Shown here: one piece after another, positions 44,684 to 52,863 of the stretch
Position numbering within the stretch: position 1 is the first letter of the stretch
Layout of the letters: the number at the start of each line of letters is the position of its first letter
Assembly (NCBI RefSeq): GCF_000337575.1
Contig: NZ_AOIM01000036.1
Location: 1 to 64,000 of the forward strand
Direction: 5' to 3'
DNA: 64,000 nt
Origin: Natrialba hulunbeirensis JCM 10989
GTDB lineage: Archaea > Halobacteriota > Halobacteria > Halobacteriales > Natrialbaceae
Notes under the pieces: model-generated
What the model was told of the DNA's origin: nothing
The model's input: the letters and a program-made list of their open reading frames with translations, nothing else
Database searches by the model: none
Translations under genes and position numbers: made by a program

Positions 44684-44853
44684 CGCCCGCGCGCTCGCAT
44701 TGGCGCTCGCTACCTCGTACAGCCAGTTAGTCGTTTCAATCGGTCAATAGGCGTGAGAATCGGGCGGTCACTGTGCTGACTGCGATTGAGACTGCGCCGA
44801 CGGCGACGACGGCATATCTCCCTCAACCAGCGACACTGTACACCAGACCCCAG

Positions 44854-46497
44854 TCAATCAGCGGCATCGTACACTACATCGCCATCAACCAGCGTCATCG
44901 CCACGTCGATCTCGTCGATCGCCTCGGACTGCTCCCATGGTGACTCCTCGAGGACGACCAGATCGGCGCGCTTGCCGACCTCGACGGTCCCCAGTCGATC
45001 CTCGTCGAAACCGACGTACGCGCCGCCGCGCGTGTAGGCCCGGATCGCTTCGGTTACCGAGAGACGCTGCGCTTCCGTGCCGGCGTTAACCGCGTGGTGG
45101 ATGCCGAGCAGCGGATCGAGCGGCATGCAGTCCGAACTGAACGCGAGCGGGACGCCGGCATCGAGCACGCGGCGGAATCGGTTGGTCCGCTTGCGACGTT
45201 CCTCGCCGAGACGCTGGTCGTAGAGTCCGCCTTCGTCTGCCCAGCGGTGGAAATTAGGCTGCATCGAGGCGACGATTCCCGCGTCGGCCATCCGGGCCAA
45301 CTGGTCGTCGTCGACGAGTTCGGCGTGCTCGATCCGGTGTCGGGAGCCGGCCGGATCGTCGGTGGACTCGAGTAGGGTGAGCGTTTCCTCGATGGCCTCG
45401 TCGCCGATGGCGTGGATGGAGAGCTGGAAGTCTGCGTTGTCGGCACGGTCGACGATGTCGCCGAGTTCGTCGGGGTCGACGACCCATTGGCCGCGTCCGG
45501 CGTCTGTGTCTGCGTTTGCGTTTGCGCTTGCGTCTGTGTCTGTCACCTCCTCGCCGTCTCCATCCTCGTCCCCGCCCGCACCGACGTACGGCTCGTACAC
45601 CTTCGCCGTCTCACCGCCGAAACTGCCGTCGGAGAAGGACTTGATCGCGCCCACCTGCACGCGCTCACTACCTGCGTTCGTCGGCATGCCTGCGGCGGTG
45701 AGGTGCTCAAGGAAGTCACTCCAGTAGTTGATCCGCACGCGAAGCGGCAGGTCGCCCTCGGCTTCCAGGTCGCGGTAGGCCCGGGCGGCCGTCGAGCGCT
45801 GCACCATGTCGTGGACGCCCGTCACGCCGAGTTCAACCGCGTGTTCTGCGGCCGCCGAAATGATCTTGCGCATCTCCGCGCGACTGGCGGCGACCTCGTC
45901 TTTGACGACGCCGATGGCGTCCTCGACGATGACGCCGGTCGGCTCGTCGCCCTCGACGTGGACCTCCTCGTCGGGCAGGTCGTTCTCGAGTTCCGCCAGC
46001 GCGACGGAGTTCAGCGAGGCCGTGTGGCCGTCGACGCGAATCGCGGCGATGGGGCGCGTCTCGGACACCTGATCGAGGTCCTCGCGCGTGAGGTATCCCG
46101 CTGTGCCGCCCCACGTGCTCTCGTCGTAGCCGAATCCGAGAATCCAGTCGTTCTCGGCGTTGTCGGTCCCATCCTCCACGCCCGCTGTTTCGTCCCCCCG
46201 CGCGGCGAGGGACTCGAGTGCTTCTTCCCGCGAGTCGACGGTCGAGAGGTCGGCGTGGACGAGGTGTTCGCCGAGGTGGTCGAGGTGGGTGTGGGCGTCG
46301 ATGAAGCCCGGAAGGACGGTGCGGCCTTCGCAGTCGATGACCTCGGTCTCGACGCCCTCGAGGAACTCGATTTCGTAGGTGTCGCCGAGGCGGACGAGTT
46401 CGCCGTCGCGGATCGCAGCGGCTTCGTGGACGGTGTCGGGTGCCGTCAGGCTGTGGATCTCTGCGTTCGTGAGCAGCAGATCGGCGGCTTCGGTCAT
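44854..46497 (-). CDS. Amidohydrolase family protein (YtcJ-like)
   Basis: From ATG 46497 the 547-residue protein shows the YtcJ/AepA subgroup of metal-dependent amidohydrolases. These are PGFIDAHTHLDHLGEHLVH (metal HxH, about 67-85), GRPI-like RPIAAIRVDGHTASLNS, VGAIKSFSDGSFGGETA (Lys region), FQLSIHAIGDEAIEETL, SRHRIEHAELVDDDQLARM and ALAFSSDCMPLDPLLGIHHA (catalytic Asp). An acidic low-complexity insert (Asp/Ala/Asn/Thr repeats, about 318-348) is encoded by a hexanucleotide tract. Substrate unknown; N-substituted formamides are suggested for some relatives. It is divergent from hmgA. Confidence 0.9.
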   Translation of the reverse strand: MTEAADLLLTNAEIHSLTAPDTVHEAAAIRDGELVRLGDTYEIEFLEGVETEVIDCEGRTVLPGFIDAHTHLDHLGEHLVHADLSTVDSREEALESLAARGDETAGVEDGTDNAENDWILGFGYDESTWGGTAGYLTREDLDQVSETRPIAAIRVDGHTASLNSVALAELENDLPDEEVHVEGDEPTGVIVEDAIGVVKDEVAASRAEMRKIISAAAEHAVELGVTGVHDMVQRSTAARAYRDLEAEGDLPLRVRINYWSDFLEHLTAAGMPTNAGSERVQVGAIKSFSDGSFGGETAKVYEPYVGAGGDEDGDGEEVTDTDASANANADTDAGRGQWVVDPDELGDIVDRADNADFQLSIHAIGDEAIEETLTLLESTDDPAGSRHRIEHAELVDDDQLARMADAGIVASMQPNFHRWADEGGLYDQRLGEERRKRTNRFRRVLDAGVPLAFSSDCMPLDPLLGIHHAVNAGTEAQRLSVTEAIRAYTRGGAYVGFDEDRLGTVEVGKRADLVVLEESPWEQSEAIDEIDVAMTLVDGDVVYDAAD

Positions 46498-46547
46498 GGT
46501 CGTGGTGTGGGAAACCAGGGGCAAAGAGAAACCGGTTTGGAATGCGA

Positions 46548-46602
46548 CTGATTCGTGCTCGCTTCAGTGGTGGGTCCTCACTGAAGCAGCCGCGCGAATC
46601 AG
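46548..46602. promoter_or_regulatory. Nested palindrome between the amidohydrolase and hmgA genes
   Basis: Inner arms GCTTCAGTG (46561-46569) and CACTGAAGC (46579-46587) are perfect, with a 9-base spacer. Outer arms CTGATTCG (46548-46555) and CGAATCAG (46595-46602) are also perfect. The 55-base element sits 36-90 bases upstream of hmgA and 51-105 bases upstream of the divergent amidohydrolase, so it could control both. Confidence 0.6.
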
Positions 46603-46611
46603 CAACCCTTA

Positions 46612-46629
46612 GGAGACACCGCTGTCTCC
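46612..46629. promoter_or_regulatory. Palindrome next to the hmgA start
   Basis: GGAGACA and TGTCTCC form perfect 7-base arms around CCGC, ending 8 bases before the hmgA start codon. The site overlaps where a leaderless transcript would start, so it may be an operator or a leader hairpin. GGAG at its left is too far upstream to be a ribosome-binding site. Confidence 0.55.
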
Positions 46630-46637
46630 ACCAACGC

Positions 46638-47870
46638 ATGACCACGACCGATCCGGAGGCCCTCGCCGACCGCGTGCAGGACGGCGACCTCCGCATCCAC
46701 GAACTCGAGGAGCACACCGACGCCGACACCGCGGCCGAGGCCCGCCGCCTGTTCGTCAAACGCGAGACGGGAGCCGATCTCAGCACCACCGGCGACTACG
46801 CCTTCCCCGCCGAGGAGGCCGACTCCGCAGTCGAAAACATGATCGGCGCGGCCCAGATCCCGATGGGCGTCGTCGGCCCGGTCGACGTCTCCGGCAGCGC
46901 GGCCGACGGCGAGCACTACCTGCCGATGGCGACGACTGAAGGGGCGCTGCTGGCATCGGTCAACCGCGGCCTCTCGGTGATCCGATCAGCCGACGGCGCA
47001 GACGCCCGCGTGACGAAGAACGGCATGACCCGCGCCCCCGTGTTTCAGGTCGAGGGCGTCGCAGAGGCCGCCGAAACGGTCGAGTGGGTCGACGACAACG
47101 TCGATGCGCTTCGGGAGGCCGCCGAGTCGACTACCAGCCACGGCGAACTGCTCGCCGTCGATACCTACGTCGTCGGCGACTCGGTCTACCTCCGCTTTGC
47201 CTACGACACGAAGGACGCGATGGGGATGAACATGGTCACCATCGCTACCCGCGAAGCCTCCGAACTCGTCGAAGCCGAGACGCCGGCCTCGCTCGTCGCG
47301 CTCTCGGGCAACCTCTGCTCGGACAAGAAGCCGGCGGCCATCAACGCCGTCGAGGGCCGCGGGCGCTCGGTCACCGCCGACGTGCTGATTCCGGGCGAAC
47401 TCGTCGAGGAGCGCCTGCACACGACCGCCGACGCGATCGCGGAGGCCAACACCCGAAAGAACCTGACCGGCAGCGCGAAGGCCGGCAGCCTTGGGTTCAA
47501 CGCCCACGCGGCGAACGTGATCGCCGCAGCGTTCCTCGCGACCGGCCAGGACGAAGCCCAGGTCGTCGAGGGCGCAAACGCCATCACCACGATGGAGGCC
47601 CGCGAGCGCGAGGACGGCACGACGGACCTCTACGCCGCCGTCTCGCTCGCCTCGCTCGAGGTCGGTACCGTCGGCGGCGGGACGAAGCTCCCGACGCAGG
47701 CAGAGGCACTCGAGGTCCTCGGACTCCGCGGCGGCGGCGACCCGGCCGGCTCGAACGCCGACGCGCTGGCGGAAATCATCGCGGTCGGCGCGCTGGCGGG
47801 TGAACTCTCCTTGCTCGCCGCGCTCTCCTCGCGGCATCTGGCGAGTGCACACGAGGATCTCGGCCGATAG
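46638..47870 (+). CDS. hmgA: Hydroxymethylglutaryl-CoA reductase (NADPH), class I
   Basis: The 410-residue enzyme makes mevalonate, the committed step for archaeal isoprenoid lipids. Catalytic positions of class I are visible: Glu in MATTEGALLASVNRG (about 100), Lys in LSGNLCSDKKPAAIN (about 233), Asp in KDAMGMNMVTIATRE and the C-terminal His in SRHLASAHEDLGR. The ENMIGAAQIPMGVVGP segment near 70 is the substrate entrance. There is no membrane domain, as usual in archaea. This enzyme is the target of mevinolin in haloarchaea. The upstream region contains two palindromes. Confidence 0.97.
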   Translation: MTTTDPEALADRVQDGDLRIHELEEHTDADTAAEARRLFVKRETGADLSTTGDYAFPAEEADSAVENMIGAAQIPMGVVGPVDVSGSAADGEHYLPMATTEGALLASVNRGLSVIRSADGADARVTKNGMTRAPVFQVEGVAEAAETVEWVDDNVDALREAAESTTSHGELLAVDTYVVGDSVYLRFAYDTKDAMGMNMVTIATREASELVEAETPASLVALSGNLCSDKKPAAINAVEGRGRSVTADVLIPGELVEERLHTTADAIAEANTRKNLTGSAKAGSLGFNAHAANVIAAAFLATGQDEAQVVEGANAITTMEAREREDGTTDLYAAVSLASLEVGTVGGGTKLPTQAEALEVLGLRGGGDPAGSNADALAEIIAVGALAGELSLLAALSSRHLASAHEDLGR

Positions 47871-47950
47871 AGCCAGCGAGAATTCGCAGAGTGAAATCGG
47901 AGAATCAACCCGAACCGTCCGTCACGTTCTGTCTGGAACGTTCGTCTCGT

Positions 47951-48313
47951 TTACTCTGAACTGGCCGTCTCGTTCAGTTCCCGTCGCGCACGAACCGTTT
48001 TGACCGCGATATAGATGCCGCCGCCAAGAAGCAAGACCAGCCCCAGAAGCGCCTGCGGTCCGTCCGAGGCGAGCAAGAAGATTGCGAGTCCGAGCGCCGC
48101 AGTCCCGTGTGCGGCCGCGAAGTCCCGCCGACCGTACGCGCCGTGAAAGACCGCGACCGCGGCGAACGTCCCCACGAAAACCCACATCGCGAGCGTCGTC
48201 GCCTCGTAGCCGAACAGCGTCTCGTCGATGACCGTTCCGTAGCCGTAGAGCACCAGCGCGGCTACCGTTCCGATACCGATCGTCTCCTGCTGGACGTCCA
48301 CCATTTCGGCCAT
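47951..48313 (-). CDS. Four-helix membrane protein, function unknown
   Basis: The 120-residue protein has four hydrophobic segments (about 12-30, 40-58, 67-85, 88-106) with short loops and a basic C-terminal tail (KTVRARRELNE). This pattern predicts a small integral membrane protein with its C-terminus inside. It is convergent with hmgA and 88 bases downstream of the DUF5817 gene on the same strand. No family is recognised. Confidence 0.65.
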   Translation of the reverse strand: MAEMVDVQQETIGIGTVAALVLYGYGTVIDETLFGYEATTLAMWVFVGTFAAVAVFHGAYGRRDFAAAHGTAALGLAIFLLASDGPQALLGLVLLLGGGIYIAVKTVRARRELNETASSE

Positions 48314-48401
48314 TGCGTCTGCGCTGACGTTTCAGCGCCCGAGTGAAAGCCTTGCCGTTCGCGTTCCAGACGCGGCGATTCCCAGGAATTGCAGCGCGAC
48401 C

Positions 48402-48926
48402 TCAGAGCAACCGGTACTCACCACGGCTCTCGCTCACCGTTCCCTGTCTCGTAAGCTTCTCGAGTGCCCGCTGAACGTAGCCAGCCGAGACCCCGCGCTC
48501 GCCGGCGTAGGAGATAATCTCGTCTTCGGTGGGCGAGTCGAGTTCAGCCAGCGCCCGTTCGACGATCTCCTTCTTGCTCCCGCTGCGTGTGGACCCGCGC
48601 GGGTCTCGGTCGCTAGCAGCCTCGACCTCGTCTACATCGAGGCCCGATTGCTCTAGGTACTCCGTGTCGTCGACCACTCCGTCTGCGACGTCGGACTCGA
48701 GTGCCTCGAAAGAGCCGAGGTCGGCGAAGGCCTCGCCCTGGCCCTGGCGGTTCGCGAGCATCGAGGCGCGAACCTCGCGGGCGTGGTTGGCGTCGTCGGT
48801 TTCGACGAACTTCTTCCGGCGCTCGTAGGGGCGACGGGCACCACAGCGGGGGCACTGGGTGGTTTCCGAGCGCCCCTCGATGATCCAGAGGTTCGAACAC
48901 TCGCTACAGCCGACGACGGCGTACAT
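48402..48926 (-). CDS. DUF5817 protein (zinc ribbon plus winged helix)
   Basis: From ATG 48926 the 174-residue protein begins with a zinc ribbon: VVGCSECSNLWIIEGR and TTQCPRCGARRPYER (Cys at about 7, 10, 25 and 28). A conserved helical segment follows (KKFVETDDANHAREVRASML). The C-terminal 65 residues form a winged helix (EIVERALAELDSPTEDEIIS, GYVQRALEKLTRQGTVSES). This is the haloarchaeal DUF5817 layout. The domains suggest a DNA- or RNA-binding regulator, but no role is known. A stretch around residues 92-122 is variable and acidic. Confidence 0.85.
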   Translation of the reverse strand: MYAVVGCSECSNLWIIEGRSETTQCPRCGARRPYERRKKFVETDDANHAREVRASMLANRQGQGEAFADLGSFEALESDVADGVVDDTEYLEQSGLDVDEVEAASDRDPRGSTRSGSKKEIVERALAELDSPTEDEIISYAGERGVSAGYVQRALEKLTRQGTVSESRGEYRLL

Positions 48927-49008
48927 GGCTCCTCGTGGGTGAGCGACGTAGTTCAAGGTTGGGCAACCGGAGCGAAAGTGAACGCGTTAGTGCCGACCGT
49001 GGACGGGA

Positions 49009-49956
49009 CTATGCGCCGTCGACGTCGAGCACGACTTTTCCCGTGAGTCCACCTCCCTCGACCAGTTCGTGCGCCTGCGCGACATCCGCGAGCGGGAGCA
49101 CCGAGTCGAGAACGGGCTCGAGTCGCTTCGCCTCGACGAGTCGGCGGAGCGCGTCGAGCGGTCGTCGGTCACGCTCGAGGAAGAGCATCTCGAGCGTGTA
49201 GTTCTGTTGGTAGGCGGTCCCCCACTCGCCTTCGGGTTCGAGGATCGTGACGAGGCGACCGTGTGGATTCGTAATTTCGGTGCTGCCGACTAGCGTCTCG
49301 CCGCCAACGGTATCGAAGACGAGATCGACGCCCTTGTCGAACTCCGACTCGATCACGTCGACGAAGGAGTCGGATTCGTAGTCGATCGCTCGCGCCGCGC
49401 CGAGTTCCTCGGTCTGGTCGACAGTCTCGGGACTCGTCACTGCGATCACCGTCGCGCCGCTCGCATCGGCGATCTGGACCGCGTGCGAGCCGACACCGCC
49501 CGCGCCGTGGATCAGGACCGTCTCGCCGGCCGTGACCGCGCCCCGCGTGACGATTGCCTCCCAGGCGGTCGCCGCAGCAAGGGGGAGCGCTGCGGCCTCT
49601 TCGTGGGAGAGCGACCCGGGTTTGGGCGCAACGATGGACTCGTCGACAGTGTGGAACTCGGCGTAACTCCCCTGCTCGCCGAAGATTTCGGAGGTGTAGA
49701 AGACTTCGTCGCCGACCGTGAAGTCCGTAACGGCCTTGCCAGTCTCCTCGACAACGCCCGAAACGTCGTACCCGATAATCGTCGGTGGAGAGATGCCGGC
49801 CCACGAGCCGGCCTGTCGAATTTTGCAGTCCACGGGGTTGACCGACGACGCGTGCACGCGAACGAGCAGTTCCGTCGGTCCGGGTTCCGGCCGGTCCGCG
49901 TCGCGGTGTTCGAAAACGTCGGTGTCGCCGAAGTCGGTGATGACCATTGCGTCCAT
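49009..49956 (-). CDS. Zinc-free medium-chain dehydrogenase (quinone oxidoreductase-like)
   Basis: The 315-residue protein (ATG 49956) shows SSVNPVDCKIRQAGSWAGIS (about 45-63), IIGYDVSGVVEETGKAVTDF, ALPLAAATAWEAIV, the NADPH-binding loop VLIHGAGGVGSHAVQIAD (about 145-162), DLVFDTVGGETL and a C-terminal LADVAQAHELVEGGGLTGKV. Zinc ligands of alcohol dehydrogenases are absent, which places it in the quinone reductase/enoyl reductase branch. It reduces a quinone or enone with NADPH. The upstream MTAVS extension is not needed. Confidence 0.92.
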   Translation of the reverse strand: MDAMVITDFGDTDVFEHRDADRPEPGPTELLVRVHASSVNPVDCKIRQAGSWAGISPPTIIGYDVSGVVEETGKAVTDFTVGDEVFYTSEIFGEQGSYAEFHTVDESIVAPKPGSLSHEEAAALPLAAATAWEAIVTRGAVTAGETVLIHGAGGVGSHAVQIADASGATVIAVTSPETVDQTEELGAARAIDYESDSFVDVIESEFDKGVDLVFDTVGGETLVGSTEITNPHGRLVTILEPEGEWGTAYQQNYTLEMLFLERDRRPLDALRRLVEAKRLEPVLDSVLPLADVAQAHELVEGGGLTGKVVLDVDGA

Positions 49957-50102
49957 ACTGACCGCTGTCACCAGACGGCGAGATATAGGTTCGACCCGCG
50001 CTCACCGCGTCGTGAGATTCTCGTACAGTGGACGAACGGTGAGGGGCAGGAGCTGACCGATCCGCCCGTACATTATTAGCGTCCCCCGTCTTCTCTGACG
50101 AT

Positions 50103-50444
50103 ATGGACCATCGTTCACTGTCCGAAATCGAAGCATCCGAAGCCGCAGACGGCGTTCACCTGGCGCTGATGGCCGGCTCCGACTCGATGAACGTTCAGCA
50201 CTTCGAGATCGAACCCGGTGCAACCGTCGAGGAGCACAGCCATCCGCACGAACAGACCGGTTTTATTTACGAAGGCGAACTGACGTTCCTCACCGACGGT
50301 GAGGAGATCGTCTGCGGTCCCGGCGATTCCTATGCCCTACCGGGTGATCAGCCCCACGGAGCCGAGAACCGTGGCGACGATACGGTTCGCGGGGTCGACA
50401 TCTTTAGCCCGCCACGCGAGAATCCGAGCTGGCAATCAGAATAA
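50103..50444 (+). CDS. Single-domain cupin protein
   Basis: The 113-residue beta-barrel protein has both cupin motifs: VEEHSHPHEQTGFIYEGEL (about 41-59, metal-binding His and Glu) and PGDSYALPGDQPHGAENRG (about 77-95). The metal-ligand set H-x-H...E...H is intact. Small cupins bind metal and may be isomerases, dioxygenases or storage/sensing proteins. A TATA-like TTATTAG lies about 28 bases upstream, fitting a leaderless message. Substrate unknown. Confidence 0.9.
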   Translation: MDHRSLSEIEASEAADGVHLALMAGSDSMNVQHFEIEPGATVEEHSHPHEQTGFIYEGELTFLTDGEEIVCGPGDSYALPGDQPHGAENRGDDTVRGVDIFSPPRENPSWQSE

Positions 50445-50530
50445 ACGAACCGGATGAGGTAGAGTCAACTAACCACCATTTTACGAGGCGATACCACGGA
50501 GTTATATGCCCCAGTTGGCAAGCACGTCCG

Positions 50531-51892
50531 ATGGCAACCGAGACGGAGTCGACCGGCTGGGCGGTCGGACGGATCGAGTCGTTCGTGAGACGGTTAGGGC
50601 CGACGTGGCTTGCGGGTGCAATCGCAGCCGGGCCCGCAACGATGGTGAGTTTGCTGGCTGCTGGTGCGGGCTACGGCTATACGCTGTTGTGGGTCGTCGT
50701 TCTCGCGGCGGTCCTCGGCACCGTCGGCCAGTACCTCGCGATGCGACTCGGATTGCTCACCGAGGCGGGGATCGTTTCCGTCGTCGAAGACCACCTCGGC
50801 TCGTTCTGGGCCTGGGTGCTCGTGATCGACGTCGTCCTCGCGGCGGGACTCGCACAGCTCGTGATCATGAAAACGCTGGCGGATGTCAGCGCGACGATGG
50901 TCGCGACCGCGGGCGTTGCAGGACTCGCTGACCCTCGGATCTGGGGCGTTCTCTGGGCAATGATTCTCGCGCTTGGACTCGCGGGCGGCGGCTACCGCGT
51001 CGCCGAAATTGGCGCCAAGGTGCTCGTTTCGTGTGTCGTGCTCGCGTTCGTCGTCTCACTCTTCGTGGTTCCGGTCGATCCCGCCGCAGCGGCGACCGGA
51101 CTCGTTCCCGAACTGCCCGGCGTCGGTGGCGCTGTCGTCGCCGCCGGCGTTCTCGGTGGTGCGGTTCACATCACCTTACTGACGATGCAGAGCTACACGA
51201 TGCGGACTCGTGGCTGGACCGAAGCTGATCGGGACATCGCCCTCTTCGACGTTGTGAGTTCGATGCTCGTCGCGTTCGGCGTCTTCAGTCTCGCCGTCTT
51301 CCTCGTCGCGGCGAGTGTCCTCCCAGAGAGCGGTCTCGATCCCGCGACGATCGACGAGATTCAGGCCGCAGAGGCACTCGGTCCGATCGCCGGCGAATAC
51401 GCAATGTGGGTGTTCTTGCTCGGACTGCTCGGTGCGGCCGTCTCGACGCTCGGCGGAAACACGATCGTCCCACCATATCTTCTCGCGGACAAACTCGGCT
51501 GGGAACAGTCCGTCGCGGACCCGCGCTACCGGGCAGCTATCATCGCCGTCGCACTCGCCTCCGCGGTCGGCGTGTTCCTCGAGGGCGCGTTCTTCCAGTT
51601 GCTCGTGATCATGCTCGCGTTCGGCCTCGTCGGCACGCCGTTCGCGCTCGCCGTGATCCTCTACCTGCTCAACGACCCCGACGTCGTCCCGGAGACGAAC
51701 TCGTGGCTCGAGAACCTCGGTGGTGTCGTCCTCTTCGGGGTCGCGACCGTCCTCGCCGCCGAGTTCGTCCAGGAGGAGCTCCCCGGTGCGATGGACGGCG
51801 AGCTATCCTCGCTGTTCGTCGTCGCCTTCGCGGTCGCGATGGGGCTCGCGATGTGCGGTCTCGCGGTCCGGTACGTCCGCGAACGGTACTGA
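50531..51892 (+). CDS. NRAMP-like divalent metal transporter family protein
   Basis: The 453-residue protein has about 11 hydrophobic helices with the overall NRAMP/SLC11 layout (LGPTWLAGAIAAGPATMVSL at helix 1, GTVGQYLAMRLGLLTEAGIV, GGAVHITLLTMQSYTMRTRG at helix 6, GTPFALAVILYLLN near the end). The helix-1 metal motif DPGN is GPAT here, and the helix-6 Met-Pro-His is replaced, so the usual Mn/Fe site is missing. It may transport another ion or solute. Downstream, a sensor-domain protein starts 43 bases later in the same direction. Confidence 0.8.
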   Translation: MATETESTGWAVGRIESFVRRLGPTWLAGAIAAGPATMVSLLAAGAGYGYTLLWVVVLAAVLGTVGQYLAMRLGLLTEAGIVSVVEDHLGSFWAWVLVIDVVLAAGLAQLVIMKTLADVSATMVATAGVAGLADPRIWGVLWAMILALGLAGGGYRVAEIGAKVLVSCVVLAFVVSLFVVPVDPAAAATGLVPELPGVGGAVVAAGVLGGAVHITLLTMQSYTMRTRGWTEADRDIALFDVVSSMLVAFGVFSLAVFLVAASVLPESGLDPATIDEIQAAEALGPIAGEYAMWVFLLGLLGAAVSTLGGNTIVPPYLLADKLGWEQSVADPRYRAAIIAVALASAVGVFLEGAFFQLLVIMLAFGLVGTPFALAVILYLLNDPDVVPETNSWLENLGGVVLFGVATVLAAEFVQEELPGAMDGELSSLFVVAFAVAMGLAMCGLAVRYVRERY

Positions 51893-51935
51893 CACCGGAC
51901 GAACGTTTTTGAGACTGTCAACCGAAGGCTCCTGT

Positions 51936-52670
51936 ATGAGCAACCACGCCCCACTTCGGGGCGAAGAGAGCCGACTTCGCTCGTTCGTCGGCGTCGCCAC
52001 TGCGGGCCAGACCTATCGCAACCTCGCCTACCTGCTGCTGGCGATTCCGATCGGCATCGCCTACCAGTTCGGACTCATGCTCGGGTTCTTCGGCGGACTC
52101 ATCCTCGCGTTCATGCTCGTTGGCATTCCGATCCTGCTTGGCACCATCGTAGGCTCGCGATATCTCGCCGAACTCGAGCGACTGCTCGCTAATCGGCTGC
52201 TAAGGACGGAGATCCAACGACCGGGCGGTGGACCGATACGCGGTACTGACGCCGGTATTCTCGGCTCGCTAAAGGAGATTATCATCTCGGAGGTCACCTG
52301 GAAGGGCGTCGGTTTTCTCGTTCTTCGGTCGTTTCTCGCCCTCGTCGTGCTCTTTCTGGTCATACTCGGTGGGTTCGTCTCACTCGCGCTCGTGTTCGCA
52401 CCGTTCTCGAGTTCGACCGTCGTGCTGGGGTGGGAGATCGAGACACTCGCTGAGTCGGTACTCGCGGTCCCGCTGGGAATTGTGTTAGGACTGTTCTTCT
52501 TGCACGTCACCAACGGTGTTGCGCGGATCGTCGGCTCACTCGCGACGGCGCTGCTCGGCGACGAGTCGGCTTCGGATCCTGTCCGTCAGAACGGCGATGG
52601 GAACGGGACTGATTCTGGATCCGGTGAGCGGACGGCACCTGAGTGGGCAGACGGGCAGACAGGCGAATAG
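51936..52670 (+). CDS. Sensor-domain membrane protein without kinase
   Basis: From ATG 51936 the 244-residue protein has two pairs of hydrophobic helices (about 27-50, 52-75, then 125-150 and 168-195). It has the segment GQTYRNLAYLLLAIPIGIAY and FHVT-like LFFLHVTNGVARIVGSLATA, which match the putative sensor domain (PF13796) at the N-terminus of some histidine kinases. Here the polar C-terminus (about 205-244) has no kinase domain. It may be a stand-alone sensor or lipid-associated protein. The gene lies 43 bases after the NRAMP-like gene. Confidence 0.75.
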   Translation: MSNHAPLRGEESRLRSFVGVATAGQTYRNLAYLLLAIPIGIAYQFGLMLGFFGGLILAFMLVGIPILLGTIVGSRYLAELERLLANRLLRTEIQRPGGGPIRGTDAGILGSLKEIIISEVTWKGVGFLVLRSFLALVVLFLVILGGFVSLALVFAPFSSSTVVLGWEIETLAESVLAVPLGIVLGLFFLHVTNGVARIVGSLATALLGDESASDPVRQNGDGNGTDSGSGERTAPEWADGQTGE

Positions 52671-52863
52671 GCGAATAGACGGCCAGGCGGATCTCTCGAC
52701 GGGCAGGCACATACAGGTGCCAGTGGCAAACGCCCGACGGCCGTAGCGGACGATAGCTGACACAGATTCCTATGAACGAGAGATCACGGGTACCGTCACC
52801 GAGCGGCCATTCCACACCAGGTGTACCGGGTAGCCAGACAGCCACGTCGCGACCAGAAACACC

